Source of the DNA: Kitasatospora indigofera
GTDB taxonomy: Bacteria; Actinomycetota; Actinomycetes; Streptomycetales; Streptomycetaceae
DNA: 60,374 bases
Direction of reading: 5' to 3'
Assembly (NCBI RefSeq): GCF_014655955.1
Contig: NZ_BNBO01000055.1
Coordinates: forward strand, 1 to 60,374
In this document: positions 1-8,512 of the stretch, piece by piece
How the letters are laid out: the number at the start of each line of letters is the position of its first letter
Position numbering within the stretch: the stretch's first letter is position 1
Notes under the pieces: generated by a model
What the model was told of the DNA's origin: nothing
Database searches by the model: none
Seen by the model: the letters and a program-made list of their open reading frames with translations, nothing else
Program-made: the position numbers and the translations under genes

Positions 1-60
1 TCCGAGCGCTCCCCGATCGCCGCCCTCGTCACCGAGATGCTGGAGGACATCCAGCCCTAG
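1..60 (+). CDS. C-terminal end of a truncated gene, possibly PhoH-like
   Basis: Only the last 19 codons are in the window: frame 1 reads SERSPIAALVTEMLEDIQP and ends at TAG 58-60. A strong hairpin terminator lies 46 nt downstream, so this is a real gene end. In related Streptomyces the gene before this wall-enzyme/transporter pair encodes a PIN/PhoH-type ATPase with a similar tail. That identification rests on remembered gene order and a short tail, so the product is tentative. Confidence 0.5.
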   Translation, partial: SERSPIAALVTEMLEDIQP

Positions 61-531
61 GGACAAATCGGATGTAGTGGGTCATAGGTGGTCAATTCGC
101 ATAGTGGGGCCCGCCCTTGAGAGGGCGGGCCCCTCGTTTGTCATCACATCGGACCGCCCGCTGTCCGCCGAACGGCGAAAATTCTCGCCCCGGAGGATTG
201 TGAGATGCGCCACGCAGACGGGAATTGCGCCGGAGATGCCCGGTGCGGCATGGTGAGTTCCCTGTCAGGCCCCGCGTACGGCACGACAGGGCCCCTTCGC
301 CGGGGTCCGCGTCACCCAGACGGTGACGATGTGTGCGAAATGCCCGCCAACTCCGGTCGGTGGGAGGACAACTGAAAACCTGAGCCGTACGCCGCCCGAT
401 TCACACGTCCTGCCGACCACCTCGGCCGGGCGCCGGGCCAGCACCTCCCGTGACCAGCTCGGCGGAGGACAGTGCCAAGGGGCATGTTGCGCCCGTACGG
501 TCACGCGTGGGCGATGCTGGAAGGAAACCAT
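61..531. other. 471-bp intergenic region with terminator and inverted repeats
   Basis: The region holds the upstream gene's terminator (106-133). It then contains two inverted repeats in the probable leader of the wall enzyme: CCCTGTC 260-266 pairing with GACAGGG 285-291, and CGTCACC 310-316 pairing with GGTGACG 322-328. I see no convincing small gene. I looked for a c-di-AMP (ydaO-type) riboswitch, which controls wall hydrolases in Streptomyces, and could not recognise one. Confidence 0.5.
106..133 (+). terminator. Intrinsic terminator after the truncated first gene
   Basis: Perfect 12-bp GC-rich stem (106-117 with 122-133) and a 4-nt TGAG loop. There is no long T tract, as is usual in streptomycetes. 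Confidence 0.85.
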
Positions 532-1251
532 GTGACTCGGATCTCGGTCCGGGGAGTCGCTGTGGCCTCCGCCACCGTCGTCACCGCAGTCGGTGCCGTC
601 GCGGGTGTGGCCTCGGGCAGCGAGGGCAAGGCCGCTCAGACGGTCGATGTCGCAGGCGCGACCCTGCTTGCCGACGTCCCCTCAGGCGCCCAGGCGCAGA
701 CCATAAGCGACAACTTCAGCCACCAGGCCTCCGCCCAGCAGGCCTCCGCCGACGCTGCCGCCAAGAAGGCCGCGGAGGAAGCCGCGCGCCAGAAGGCCGC
801 GGCCGACGCCCAGGCCAAGGCGGACGCGGAGAAGGCCGCCGCGCAGGCCGCCCAGGCCGCCGAGGAGAAGCGGAAGGCCGACGAGGCCGCCGCTAACCGC
901 TCCAAGGCACGCTCGGCGATGGCCGCGGTCGAGAGCTCGGCCCCGCCGGTCTCGGTCAGCCCGGGTTCGGTGCAGGAGCTCGCCCAGCAGATCATCGGGA
1001 ACGACACGCAGTTCCAGTGCTTCAGCCAGATCGTGAAGCGCGAGAGCGGCTGGAACTACACGGCCACCAACGCCAGCTCCGGCGCCTACGGCCTGGTCCA
1101 GGCGCTGCCCGGCAGCAAGATGGCCTCGGCCGGCGCCGACTGGCGCACCAACCCCGCGACCCAGATCAAGTGGGGTCTCGGCTACATGAACAGCCGCTAC
1201 GGCAGCCCTTGCGGCGCCTGGTCGTTCTGGCAGTCGCACCACTGGTACTAG
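532..1251 (+). CDS. Secreted lytic-transglycosylase-like cell-wall protein
   Basis: This 239-aa protein has a basic then hydrophobic N-terminus (about residues 1-30) typical of a Sec signal. An Ala/Lys/Glu-rich probable coiled coil (about 65-128) and a C-terminal SLT/lysozyme-like domain (about 145-239) follow. The likely catalytic Glu is E171 in KRESGWNY, followed by the ASSGAYGLVQ segment typical of the fold; C163 and C227 could form a disulfide. It probably cleaves peptidoglycan outside the cell. I chose GTG 532 over upstream in-frame starts because GGAAGGAA (519-526) is well spaced before it and the signal sequence begins there. A long leader with inverted repeats precedes it. Confidence 0.82.
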   Translation: MTRISVRGVAVASATVVTAVGAVAGVASGSEGKAAQTVDVAGATLLADVPSGAQAQTISDNFSHQASAQQASADAAAKKAAEEAARQKAAADAQAKADAEKAAAQAAQAAEEKRKADEAAANRSKARSAMAAVESSAPPVSVSPGSVQELAQQIIGNDTQFQCFSQIVKRESGWNYTATNASSGAYGLVQALPGSKMASAGADWRTNPATQIKWGLGYMNSRYGSPCGAWSFWQSHHWY

Positions 1252-1792
1252 GCCACCGGTACCCGGCACCCGCCCCGGTGCCAGGAGCCGTCCGGCGGCT
1301 TCCGCCGGCCGGCCCCGACGCTGTCCGGCGAGACCCCCGACCGTACGGTCGGGGGTCTCGCCGTTTCCCGGCGCTCCATGGTGCGAGGACCTCCGTCGGG
1401 CGGGCCGCGCCGCCCGGGCTGCGCTGACCAGTGCGCGCGGACGGTGCGGTCCTGGGTGCGGACGCGGGGCGCGGGAAGGGGTCCTGGTTGCTTCCCGCAC
1501 CGGCCGGTCCGCCGGCGGTTGGTCCGACGGACCACTCCCGGCTTCGGCTCGGCCGCAGGCCCGGAGTGCTCCCTCGTTCGGGTACCTCCCCTGCCCCCGG
1601 GTGCCTGAAACCACCCCTTTCGACGGGTTTGTGACGATCGTCCCGCGTCAGGTCCACCCCCTGGGGGCGGTAACCCACCGGCCACCCGGACTCGCCCCGC
1701 ACCGGGCGGGTAGCGTCTTCACCGACGGCCGTGGCAACACCCACGGCGCACCGCCGGGACGGCGGTCCGACGGGGAGCGGTGGTAGGTCGAG
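1252..1792. other. 541-bp intergenic region
   Basis: The region contains the terminator at 1326-1363 and, beyond it, very GC-rich DNA with a short inverted repeat (GGTCC 1521-1525 with GGACC 1529-1533). The promoter of the downstream transporter must lie here, but I see no consensus -10/-35 pair I would defend. Small frames here have no ribosome binding site or recognisable product. Confidence 0.4.
1326..1363 (+). terminator. Intrinsic terminator after the wall enzyme
   Basis: Perfect 38-bp palindrome (arms 1326-1344 and 1345-1363) followed by TTT, 75 nt after the stop codon. Confidence 0.9.
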
Positions 1793-3208
1793 ATGGCACG
1801 GGGCGGAAAAGCGTTGAAGGCGGCGGCCGCCGGACTGGCCCTGGTGGCGCGCGCGGCCGCCGGGATCGAGCGGCGCCGGCGGGCGGCGATCGCCGCCGAA
1901 CCGGCCGGGCGGCCCGAGGCGCTGCCCGCCGGCCCGGCCGTGGTCGAGGAACAGGTCCCGCCACCCCGGCGGCCCGAGGCCGAGGCGCCCCCGGCGCCCT
2001 ACCTGCCCACCCACGGCGCCTTCGGCCGCGAGGTGCACCCCGGCCGCCCCGCCACCCCGGCGGAGGCCGTCCCGTGGGGCCTGCGGGTGGCCGCCGAGTC
2101 GACCTGGCGGCTGCTGCTGCTGGGCGCCGCCCTGTACGTGCTCTTCCGGGTCGTCGACATGCTGCGCCTGGTCGCCTTCGCGGTGCTCGCCTCGCTGCTG
2201 ATCTCGGCCCTGCTGGAGCCCACCGTCTCCTGGCTGCGCCGGCGCGGGGTGCCGCGCTCGCTGGCCGCCGCCGGCACCTTCCTCAGCGGCCTGGCCGGCA
2301 TCGGCCTGGTCGGCTGGTTCGTGGTCTGGCAGGTGACCACCAACCTCCCGTCGGTCACCGTCCGGGTCCAGGACGGCGTCGACAAGCTCCGGGACTGGCT
2401 GGTCACCGGGCCGCTGCACCTGACCCAGCAGCAGATCAACGACTTCGCGAAGCAGATCACCACCGCGATCAACGCCAACTCGGAGCAGATCACCTCCGCG
2501 GGCATCACCGGCGCGCAGATCGCCGTCGAGGTGCTGACCGCCATGCTGCTCGCCTTCTTCACCACCTTCTTCCTGCTGTACGACGGCGAGAAGATCTGGA
2601 ACTGGGCGCTGCGCGGCCTGCCCCGGCACTCGCGCTACGCGATGGCCGGCGCCGGCCCCAAGGCCTGGGCGACGCTCACCGCGTACGTCCGGGGCACCGT
2701 CTGCGTGGCCTTCATCGACGCGGTCTGCATCGGGATCGGCATCGAGCTGCTGGGTGTCCCGCTGGCGCTGCCGCTGGCGGTGATCATCTTCCTGGGGGCG
2801 TTCGTCCCGCTGGTCGGGGCGCTGGTCACCGGCACCATCGCGGTGCTGATCGCGGCGGTCACCGAGGGTCCGTTCACGGCGCTCATGGTGCTGGTGGTCC
2901 TGGTCGCCGTCCAGCAGATCGAGGGGCACGTCCTGCAGCCGCTGATCCTCGGCCGGGCCGTCCGGGTGCACCCGCTCGGCGTGGTGCTCGGGGTCGCGGC
3001 CGGCTCGATCGTCGGCGGCATCGGCGGCGCCATCGTGGCCGTCCCGCTGATCGCCGTCACCAACACCGTGGTCACCCACCTGCGCCGCCGCAACGAGGCC
3101 GGCCAGGAGGTCTTCGTCGCCCTGGAGGCGGCCCGGGAGGCGGCGGCCGCCCGGACGGCCGGCGAGCCGGCGACGGGCTCCGAGCAGCGGTCGCCGGCCG
3201 GCCGCTGA
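1793..3208 (+). CDS. AI-2E/PerM-family membrane transporter
   Basis: This is a 471-aa integral membrane protein. A basic, Pro/Ala-rich cytoplasmic N-terminus (about 1-100) precedes paired hydrophobic segments at about 105-150 and a long soluble loop. The C-terminal half holds the four to five hydrophobic helices typical of PerM/YdiK (AI-2E exporter) proteins, including the conserved PLVGALVTG and QQIEGHVLQPLILG segments. Substrates in this family are poorly defined; autoinducer or small-molecule efflux has been proposed. The ATG lies after GGGGAGCGGTGG-type purine sequence. A bidirectional terminator follows, so it is probably monocistronic. Confidence 0.88.
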   Translation: MARGGKALKAAAAGLALVARAAAGIERRRRAAIAAEPAGRPEALPAGPAVVEEQVPPPRRPEAEAPPAPYLPTHGAFGREVHPGRPATPAEAVPWGLRVAAESTWRLLLLGAALYVLFRVVDMLRLVAFAVLASLLISALLEPTVSWLRRRGVPRSLAAAGTFLSGLAGIGLVGWFVVWQVTTNLPSVTVRVQDGVDKLRDWLVTGPLHLTQQQINDFAKQITTAINANSEQITSAGITGAQIAVEVLTAMLLAFFTTFFLLYDGEKIWNWALRGLPRHSRYAMAGAGPKAWATLTAYVRGTVCVAFIDAVCIGIGIELLGVPLALPLAVIIFLGAFVPLVGALVTGTIAVLIAAVTEGPFTALMVLVVLVAVQQIEGHVLQPLILGRAVRVHPLGVVLGVAAGSIVGGIGGAIVAVPLIAVTNTVVTHLRRRNEAGQEVFVALEAAREAAAARTAGEPATGSEQRSPAGR

Positions 3209-3239
3209 CCGGCCGGCCTCCCCCCTGGGGCCGCGCATG

Positions 3240-3272
3240 CCGAAGGGCCCGCCGATCCGGCGGGCCCTTCGG
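3240..3272. terminator. Bidirectional terminator between transporter and ahpD
   Basis: Perfect 15-bp stem (3240-3254 with 3258-3272) with a 3-nt loop, placed between two convergent transcription units. Confidence 0.9.
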
Positions 3273-3299
3273 TGCCCAGGTGTGCGCGTGGGCGGTGCG

Positions 3300-3842
3300 T
3301 CAGGCGGTGACGCCCGCGAGGACGGCCTCGGAGTCGAGGGTCGCGGCGACGCCCTGGAGGATGGCGGCGATCTTCATCGAGGCCTGGATCACCTCGCGCT
3401 CGACACCGTGCTTGCGGAGCACGGCCTCGTGCGAGTCGAGGCACTGGCCGCAGCCGTTGATCGCGGAGACCGCGAAGCACCAGAGCTCGAAGTCGGCCTT
3501 CTCGACGCCCGGGGTGCCGATGATGTTCATCCGCAGGCCGGCCCGCATGCTGCTGTACTCCTTGTCGGAGAGCAGGTGCAGCGTCCGGTAGTAGACGTTG
3601 TTCATCCCCATCACCGCGGCCGCGCCCTTGGCGGCGTTGTACGCCGCCGGGGTGAGGTTGGCCTTGGCCTCGGGCTCCAGCTCGCGCAGCACGGAGGGGC
3701 TGCGGGTGGCCATCGCGCAGGCCAGCACGGTGCCCCAGAGCTGCTGGGCGGGGAGGTCGGAGTTGCCTATGACCGCGCTCAGGTTGAGCTTGAGGTCCTT
3801 GGCGTACTCGGGGAGTGCCGCCTTCAGGTCGTCGAGGGCCAT
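3300..3842 (-). CDS. ahpD: Alkyl hydroperoxide reductase AhpD
   Basis: 180-aa carboxymuconolactone-decarboxylase-fold thiol protein. The active-site signature CGQCLDSH supplies C131, C134 and H138, the redox pair and proton-relay histidine of AhpD. In actinobacteria AhpD reduces AhpC with electrons from a lipoamide/lipoyl system. The length matches the family. The ATG lies only three nucleotides after the ahpC stop, so the two are translated from one mRNA. Its role is cytosolic peroxide detoxification. Confidence 0.95.
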   Translation of the reverse strand: MALDDLKAALPEYAKDLKLNLSAVIGNSDLPAQQLWGTVLACAMATRSPSVLRELEPEAKANLTPAAYNAAKGAAAVMGMNNVYYRTLHLLSDKEYSSMRAGLRMNIIGTPGVEKADFELWCFAVSAINGCGQCLDSHEAVLRKHGVEREVIQASMKIAAILQGVAATLDSEAVLAGVTA

Positions 3843-3845
3843 GGG

Positions 3846-4397
3846 TCAGCCCGCCAGCAGCTGGTCGGCGTCCAGGGTGGCCTCGCCCTTGTTCCAGTTG
3901 CACGGGCACAGCTCGTCGGTCTGCAGGGCGTCCAGCACCCGCAGGACCTCCTTGGGGTTACGGCCGACCGAGCCGGCGGTCACCATGACGAACTGGATCT
4001 CGTTATTCGGGTCCACGATGAACACCGCGCGCTGGGCGGTGCCGTCCGCGCCCTCGACGCCGCAGGCCCGCATCAGCTCGTGCTTGACGTCGGCCAGCAT
4101 CGGGAAGGGCAGGTCGCCGAGGTCCTTGTGGTCCCTGCGCCAGGCGTGGTGGACGAACTCGGAGTCGCCGGAGACGCCGAGGATCCGGGCGTCGCGGTCG
4201 GCGAACTCCTCGTTCAGCTTGCCGAACGCGGCGATCTCGGTCGGACAGACGAAGGTGAAGTCCATCGGCCAGAAGAAGACGACCGACCAACCGTTGCTGT
4301 CCGCCGACGAGTAGTCCTTGAACTCCAGCTTGTCAGCGGAAGGCCCCTCGACGCCCTTGAGGTCGTAGGCGGGGAACTGGTCACCGATCGTGAGCAT
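3846..4397 (-). CDS. ahpC: Peroxiredoxin AhpC
   Basis: 183-aa 2-Cys peroxiredoxin that reduces organic peroxides and H2O2. The peroxidatic cysteine is C51 in FTFVCPTE; the C-terminal CPCNW segment gives C164 and C166, with resolving cysteine character as in mycobacterial-type AhpC, whose partner is AhpD. I chose the ATG at 4397 because AGGAGAAGCG lies just upstream and the protein starts at MLTIGDQFPAYDL, the normal family start; the longer open frame is not supported. It is divergent from oxyR and presumably induced by oxidised OxyR through the shared intergenic region. Confidence 0.96.
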   Translation of the reverse strand: MLTIGDQFPAYDLKGVEGPSADKLEFKDYSSADSNGWSVVFFWPMDFTFVCPTEIAAFGKLNEEFADRDARILGVSGDSEFVHHAWRRDHKDLGDLPFPMLADVKHELMRACGVEGADGTAQRAVFIVDPNNEIQFVMVTAGSVGRNPKEVLRVLDALQTDELCPCNWNKGEATLDADQLLAG

Positions 4398-4595
4398 GTT
4401 CGCTTCTCCTGGGTGTGAGATCTGAGGGTGTCTGCCCGTATTGCCTATGATTCGACAGTTCCGGACGTGATCCACAGTGACACGACGGGCACTGATCGCG
4501 GAAATAGCTAGACTCGATTCATCTGATCGGAGAGAGCTATCAATACCCAGCAGCCCGACCCTCGCCGGGGCCGGCCGCGCAAACCCGACGCCGGT
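4398..4595. promoter_or_regulatory. ahpC-oxyR divergent control region
   Basis: The 198-bp spacer has OxyR-like half-sites: CTAT 4445-4448, ATAGCT 4504-4509 and AGCTAT 4535-4540. The last two form an inverted pair flanking a consensus-like -10, TAGACT (4509-4514), directed toward oxyR. A further inverted pair, CAGTG/CACTG, lies at about 4475-4494. LysR-type peroxide sensors normally bind between themselves and the gene they activate, so this is the expected place for OxyR control of ahpCD and itself. The boundaries of binding are inferred. Confidence 0.6.
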
Positions 4596-5561
4596 GTGGC
4601 GAGCGGCACAGCCGGCAGCGCCCCGCGGGGGCCCCGCACACCCACGGTCGCCCAGCTCAGGGCCTTCGCGGCGGTGGCCGAGCACCGGCACTTCCGGGAC
4701 GCCGCGGCGGCCAGCGGCACCAGCCAGCCGGCCCTGTCCGGGGCGGTCGCCGCACTGGAGGAGGCGCTGGGCGCACAGCTCGTGGAGCGTACGACCCGCA
4801 AGGTCATCATCACCCCACTGGGCGAGCGTGTCCTCGACCACGCGCGCCGGGTGCTGTCCTCGCTGCACGCCCTCACCGAGGAGGTGGAGGCGGCCCGCCG
4901 CCCGTTCACCGGACCGCTGCACCTCGGCGTCATCCCGACCGTCGCGCCGTACCTGCTGCCCGCCCTGCTGCGACTGGTCCGCACCAGCTACCCCGACCTC
5001 GAACTGCACGTCCACGAGGAGCGCACCCCCTCGCTGCTGGACGGACTGGCGGCCGGCCGGCTGGACGTCCTGCTGCTCGCGCTGCCCTCCGGCGGCAGCT
5101 CGCCCACCCGGGACATCCCGCTCTTCGACGAGGACTTCGTCCTGGTCACCCCGCCCGGACACCCGCTGGCCGGCCGGGCGGGCGTGCCGCGCGACGTCCT
5201 GCTCGACCTGGACGTGCTCCTGCTGGAGGAGGGCCACTGCCTGCGGGACCAGGCCCTGGACATCTGCCGCGAGGCCGGCGCCGACCTCCCGCAGGGCGGC
5301 AGCACCCGGGCCGCCGGCCTCTCCACCCTGGTCCAGCTGGTGGCGGGCGGCCTCGGGGTCACCCTGCTGCCGGCCACCGCCCTGGACGTCGAGGCGGGCC
5401 GGACCGACCGGCTGGCCTCGGTCCGCTTCGCCGATCCGGCCCCCGGCCGCCGGATCGGCCTGGCCACCCGCCCGGGCTCCGCCCGCACCGCCGAGTACGA
5501 CCGCTTCGCGGCCACCCTGCGGGACGCCCTGCGGGAGCTCCCGGTCCGGATCGTGGAGTAG
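4596..5561 (+). CDS. oxyR: Hydrogen-peroxide-sensing LysR-type regulator OxyR
   Basis: 321-aa LysR-family protein with an N-terminal winged helix (about 18-77) and a two-lobed effector domain. The OxyR redox signature is intact: C215 in EEGHCLRDQ and C224 in ALDICREAG, nine residues apart as in E. coli C199/C208. It should activate ahpCD when oxidised. The annotated GTG start has no clear ribosome binding site. The frame stays open upstream to TGA 4524-4526 without an ATG, GTG or TTG, although GGAGAGAG sits at 4529-4536, so the true N-terminus is uncertain (see findings). Confidence 0.93.
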   Translation: MASGTAGSAPRGPRTPTVAQLRAFAAVAEHRHFRDAAAASGTSQPALSGAVAALEEALGAQLVERTTRKVIITPLGERVLDHARRVLSSLHALTEEVEAARRPFTGPLHLGVIPTVAPYLLPALLRLVRTSYPDLELHVHEERTPSLLDGLAAGRLDVLLLALPSGGSSPTRDIPLFDEDFVLVTPPGHPLAGRAGVPRDVLLDLDVLLLEEGHCLRDQALDICREAGADLPQGGSTRAAGLSTLVQLVAGGLGVTLLPATALDVEAGRTDRLASVRFADPAPGRRIGLATRPGSARTAEYDRFAATLRDALRELPVRIVE

Positions 5562-5595
5562 CCGCCCGCCTCGCCGGCCAGGCCGCGCGCCCGGC

Positions 5596-7485
5596 CTACG
5601 GCAGCCGCTGCTCGAACCAGACGACCTTGCCCGCGCCCAGCCGGGTCGCCCCCCAGCGGTCCGCGCAGCGGGCCACTATCTGCAGGCCCCGGCCGCGCTC
5701 CTCGTCCGGCGCGGCCCGGCGCCGGCGCGGCAGCAGCGGACTGTCGTCGCCGACCTCGCAGCGCAGCCGCGAGGTGCGGACCATGCTGAGCGTCACCGGG
5801 CGGGTCGCGTGCTGGACGGCGTTGGTGACCAGCTCGCTGACCATCAGCTCGGTCGACTCGGTGAGGTGCTCCAGCCCCCAGCGGCGCAGCGTGTGCGCGG
5901 CCAGCCGGCGGGCCCGGCCGGGCGTCTCGTGCCGGGGCTGCAGGTACCAGTGCGCGACGTCCTCGGCCGGGATGCCGTCGAAGGAGGCCGCGAGCAGCGC
6001 GATGTCGTCGCCGCGGTCGCCCGGCGGCAGGATCCGCAGGGCGTCCTGGCACAGGTGCTCCGGCGAGTGCCGGTGCGAGGTGGCGAGCCGGGCCCGGAGC
6101 AGTTCCAGGCCGGTGCTGATCGGGCGGCGGCGGGTCTCCACCAGGCCGTCGGTGAACAGCAGCAGGGCGGAGCCCGGCGGGGCCGGCAGCTCCACCGAGG
6201 AGAAGTCGATGCCGCCGACCCCGATCGGCGCGCCGGACGGCAGGTCCAGCAGGTCGGCGCGGCCGTCCGGCTGGACCAGCACGGGCGGGACGTGGCCGGC
6301 GTTGGCCAGCACCACCCGGTTGGCGATCGGGTCGTAGACCGCGTACACGCAGGTGGCCAGGTGCTGTTCACGGCCGAGGCGTTGGGCCTGTTCGTCCAGG
6401 TGGTACAGCACCTCGTGCGGGGGCAGGTCGAGGGCGGCCAGGGTCTGCGCGCTGGTCCGCAGCTGGCCCATGATGGCGGCCGAGGTGAGCGAGTGGCCCA
6501 TCACGTCGCCGACGATCAGCGCCACCCGGTTGCCCGGCAGCGGCACCGCGTCGTACCAGTCGCCGCCGACCTGCGCGCCGCGCTCGCCCGGCAGGTAGCG
6601 GTGCGCCAGCCGGACGCCGTGCGGCTGCGGCAGGTGGGTGGGCAGCATGCTGCGCTGCAACTCGTCGGCGATCTCCCACTCGCGGGAGTAGCGCAGCGCG
6701 GTGTCGACGGCGAGGCCGGCCTGGGTGGCGAGGTGCGAGGCGGTGGCGGTGTCGGCCGGGTCGAAGCGGCCGTGCCCCCGGCCGTCGGGGTCGCCGGCGC
6801 CGGCCGGGTCCGCCGGTCCGGCGGCGAGGGCTGGGCCGTCGACGGGCTCGGTGGGGCCGGTCGGCCCGGGCTCCTCGACGCCGCCGGCCGCTCCCTTCGG
6901 CGGGCGGCGGATCAGCACCAGCAGGCCGAGCACCGCCTTGCGCCCGCGCAGCGGCAGGGCCAGCACCGAGGTGCCGGCCGTCAGCCGTCCGGCCGTCCGG
7001 GAGCCGTACAACTCCCGCAGCAGCGGCCGGATCCGGGCGTCCGTGCTGGTCCCGATCACCGCCGGCTCGACCGGGTCGCGACTGAGCATCGCCCGGCAGA
7101 GCGCGCCGTCCGGCGGGACGGGCGTGCTGGGCCCGGCACCGGAGCGGCGCCCGAGCCGGGTGCCGTGGCTGTGGTGGATGCGCAACCGGGTCGGGCAGCC
7201 CGGGTCGCGCTCGACGTTCGGGAGCGGCTCGCGCAGGTGGACCACGGCGCCGTCGGCCAGCGCGGGGACCAGCACCCGGCACAGGTTGCGCAGCGTGGAG
7301 GCGAGGTCCAGGGCGCTGTTGATCCGGCGGGTGGCGGCGTCCAGGTAGGCGAGCCGCTCGGCCACCTGCCCGGCCACGCCGTCGGACTCCTCGCCGTCGT
7401 TCGGATCGGCGCCGCCCGGGGGCGGGCGCCGCTGCGCCGGCACGGCAGGTGGCTGCCCGGTCTCGGGCTTGAGCTGGTCGCGCAC
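5596..7485 (-). CDS. GAF-SpoIIE phosphatase-HATPase signalling protein
   Basis: 629-aa cytosolic protein. A GAF-like sensor (about 43-270) is interrupted by a Pro/Gly-rich insert near 205-245. A PP2C/SpoIIE phosphatase follows (about 280-490), with metal-binding motifs VGGDWYD, VGDVMGH and GDDIALL. A C-terminal RsbW-like HATPase/serine kinase domain (about 505-629) has N-box SELVTNAVQHA and G-box ERGRGLQIV. Such fusions act in partner-switching control of alternative sigma factors, or switch between phosphatase and kinase activity on anti-anti-sigma proteins. No such partner is encoded nearby. The GTG start has AGGACAG upstream. The methyltransferase gene precedes it by 76 nt on the same strand, so co-transcription is likely. 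Confidence 0.9.
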   Translation of the reverse strand: MRDQLKPETGQPPAVPAQRRPPPGGADPNDGEESDGVAGQVAERLAYLDAATRRINSALDLASTLRNLCRVLVPALADGAVVHLREPLPNVERDPGCPTRLRIHHSHGTRLGRRSGAGPSTPVPPDGALCRAMLSRDPVEPAVIGTSTDARIRPLLRELYGSRTAGRLTAGTSVLALPLRGRKAVLGLLVLIRRPPKGAAGGVEEPGPTGPTEPVDGPALAAGPADPAGAGDPDGRGHGRFDPADTATASHLATQAGLAVDTALRYSREWEIADELQRSMLPTHLPQPHGVRLAHRYLPGERGAQVGGDWYDAVPLPGNRVALIVGDVMGHSLTSAAIMGQLRTSAQTLAALDLPPHEVLYHLDEQAQRLGREQHLATCVYAVYDPIANRVVLANAGHVPPVLVQPDGRADLLDLPSGAPIGVGGIDFSSVELPAPPGSALLLFTDGLVETRRRPISTGLELLRARLATSHRHSPEHLCQDALRILPPGDRGDDIALLAASFDGIPAEDVAHWYLQPRHETPGRARRLAAHTLRRWGLEHLTESTELMVSELVTNAVQHATRPVTLSMVRTSRLRCEVGDDSPLLPRRRRAAPDEERGRGLQIVARCADRWGATRLGAGKVVWFEQRLP

Positions 7486-7561
7486 GGCTGCCTGTCCTGG
7501 GGGTAGTGGGAGGAATCGGGTCTGGTGGCCGCGCCGGCCGGGTGCGGTGGCCGGCGCCGGC

Positions 7562-8512
7562 TCAGCCGACGCGCCGACAGCGCAGGAACAGCTGCTCCTC
7601 CGGCGGCAGTGAGGTGCTGGCCGGCGCGTACGGCATCCCGAACTGCTCCTGGACGGCGAACCCCGCGCCGGTGAGCACCCGTTCGAGGTCCTCGCGCAGG
7701 TAGCCGGTGATTCTCAGCGTGGTGCCGAGGAAGGGCAGGGCGGCATGGTCGAGATCGGCCTCCACCATGCCGAGGGCCAGCAGGCCGCCGGGGCGCAGAA
7801 GCCGGCGGATCCGCCGCAGCACGGTCGGGACTTCGTCCTGCGGCAGCAGGATCAGGGAGAAGAACGCCGTCGCGGCCGCGAACCGGCCGGCCCCGGCGGG
7901 CCCCAGGCCCGGCAGGTCCCAGACGGTGGCGGCCCGCTCGGTCGCCAGGTCGTACATGTCGATCCGGTGGTGGACGGCCTCCGGGACGGTGCGGCGGGCC
8001 AGCGCCAGCATCCCGTCGGAGAGGTCGATGCCGGTGACCCGCAGGCCGCCGGCCACCAGCCGGGCGGCGGTCGGCTCGCCCGTCCCGCAGCCGACGTCCA
8101 GCACCTCGGCGCCGGGCTCCAGCTCGCCCAGCAGCCACTCGCCGCAGGCCAGTTGGCCGCCCTTGGCCGGGAAGACCTCGTCGTAGCCGGTGCCGATGCC
8201 GTCGAAGGCGACGGCCTGCAGGGCCCGTACGCCGCGGCGGCGCAGCTCCTCGGCGCTGCCGGCGGGAGGGGGGCCGGCGGCAGGGGGGCCGGAGGTGACG
8301 GAACTCAGGAGGGCGGCGGGTGCGGTGCCGGTGGACGAGGTGCCGGCGGAGGCGGTGCCGCCCGGTGCGGTGGAGCCGCTGGCAGAGGGACTGGTGACGG
8401 AGGGGCCGGTGGCGGCGGGCCGCGATCCGCGCGGCGGGGCGTCGCACGACGCGCCGGCGGGCGTCGGATCGGAGATCTGTCCGGTCGTCACGATTGCGAG
8501 GCACCCTTCCAC
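7562..8512 (-). CDS. SAM-dependent methyltransferase (class I, small-molecule type)
   Basis: 316-aa protein whose Rossmann-type methyltransferase core (about 95-300) has motif I VLDVGCGTGEPT near residue 137 and a downstream GIDLSDGM segment. The first about 85 residues are a low-complexity Ser/Ala/Thr/Pro/Gly tail without fold signals. The acceptor is unknown. The GTG at 8512 has weak upstream signals; a second GTG at 8491, with GGAAGGG twelve bases before it, is a plausible alternative that removes seven residues. It lies upstream of the SpoIIE phosphatase gene on the same strand. Confidence 0.8.
   Translation of the reverse strand: MEGCLAIVTTGQISDPTPAGASCDAPPRGSRPAATGPSVTSPSASGSTAPGGTASAGTSSTGTAPAALLSSVTSGPPAAGPPPAGSAEELRRRGVRALQAVAFDGIGTGYDEVFPAKGGQLACGEWLLGELEPGAEVLDVGCGTGEPTAARLVAGGLRVTGIDLSDGMLALARRTVPEAVHHRIDMYDLATERAATVWDLPGLGPAGAGRFAAATAFFSLILLPQDEVPTVLRRIRRLLRPGGLLALGMVEADLDHAALPFLGTTLRITGYLREDLERVLTGAGFAVQEQFGMPYAPASTSLPPEEQLFLRCRRVG

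Noticed and set aside
141..531. Possible c-di-AMP riboswitch upstream of the wall enzyme
   Set aside because: Expected conserved blocks of the ydaO motif were not found; only simple inverted repeats are visible.
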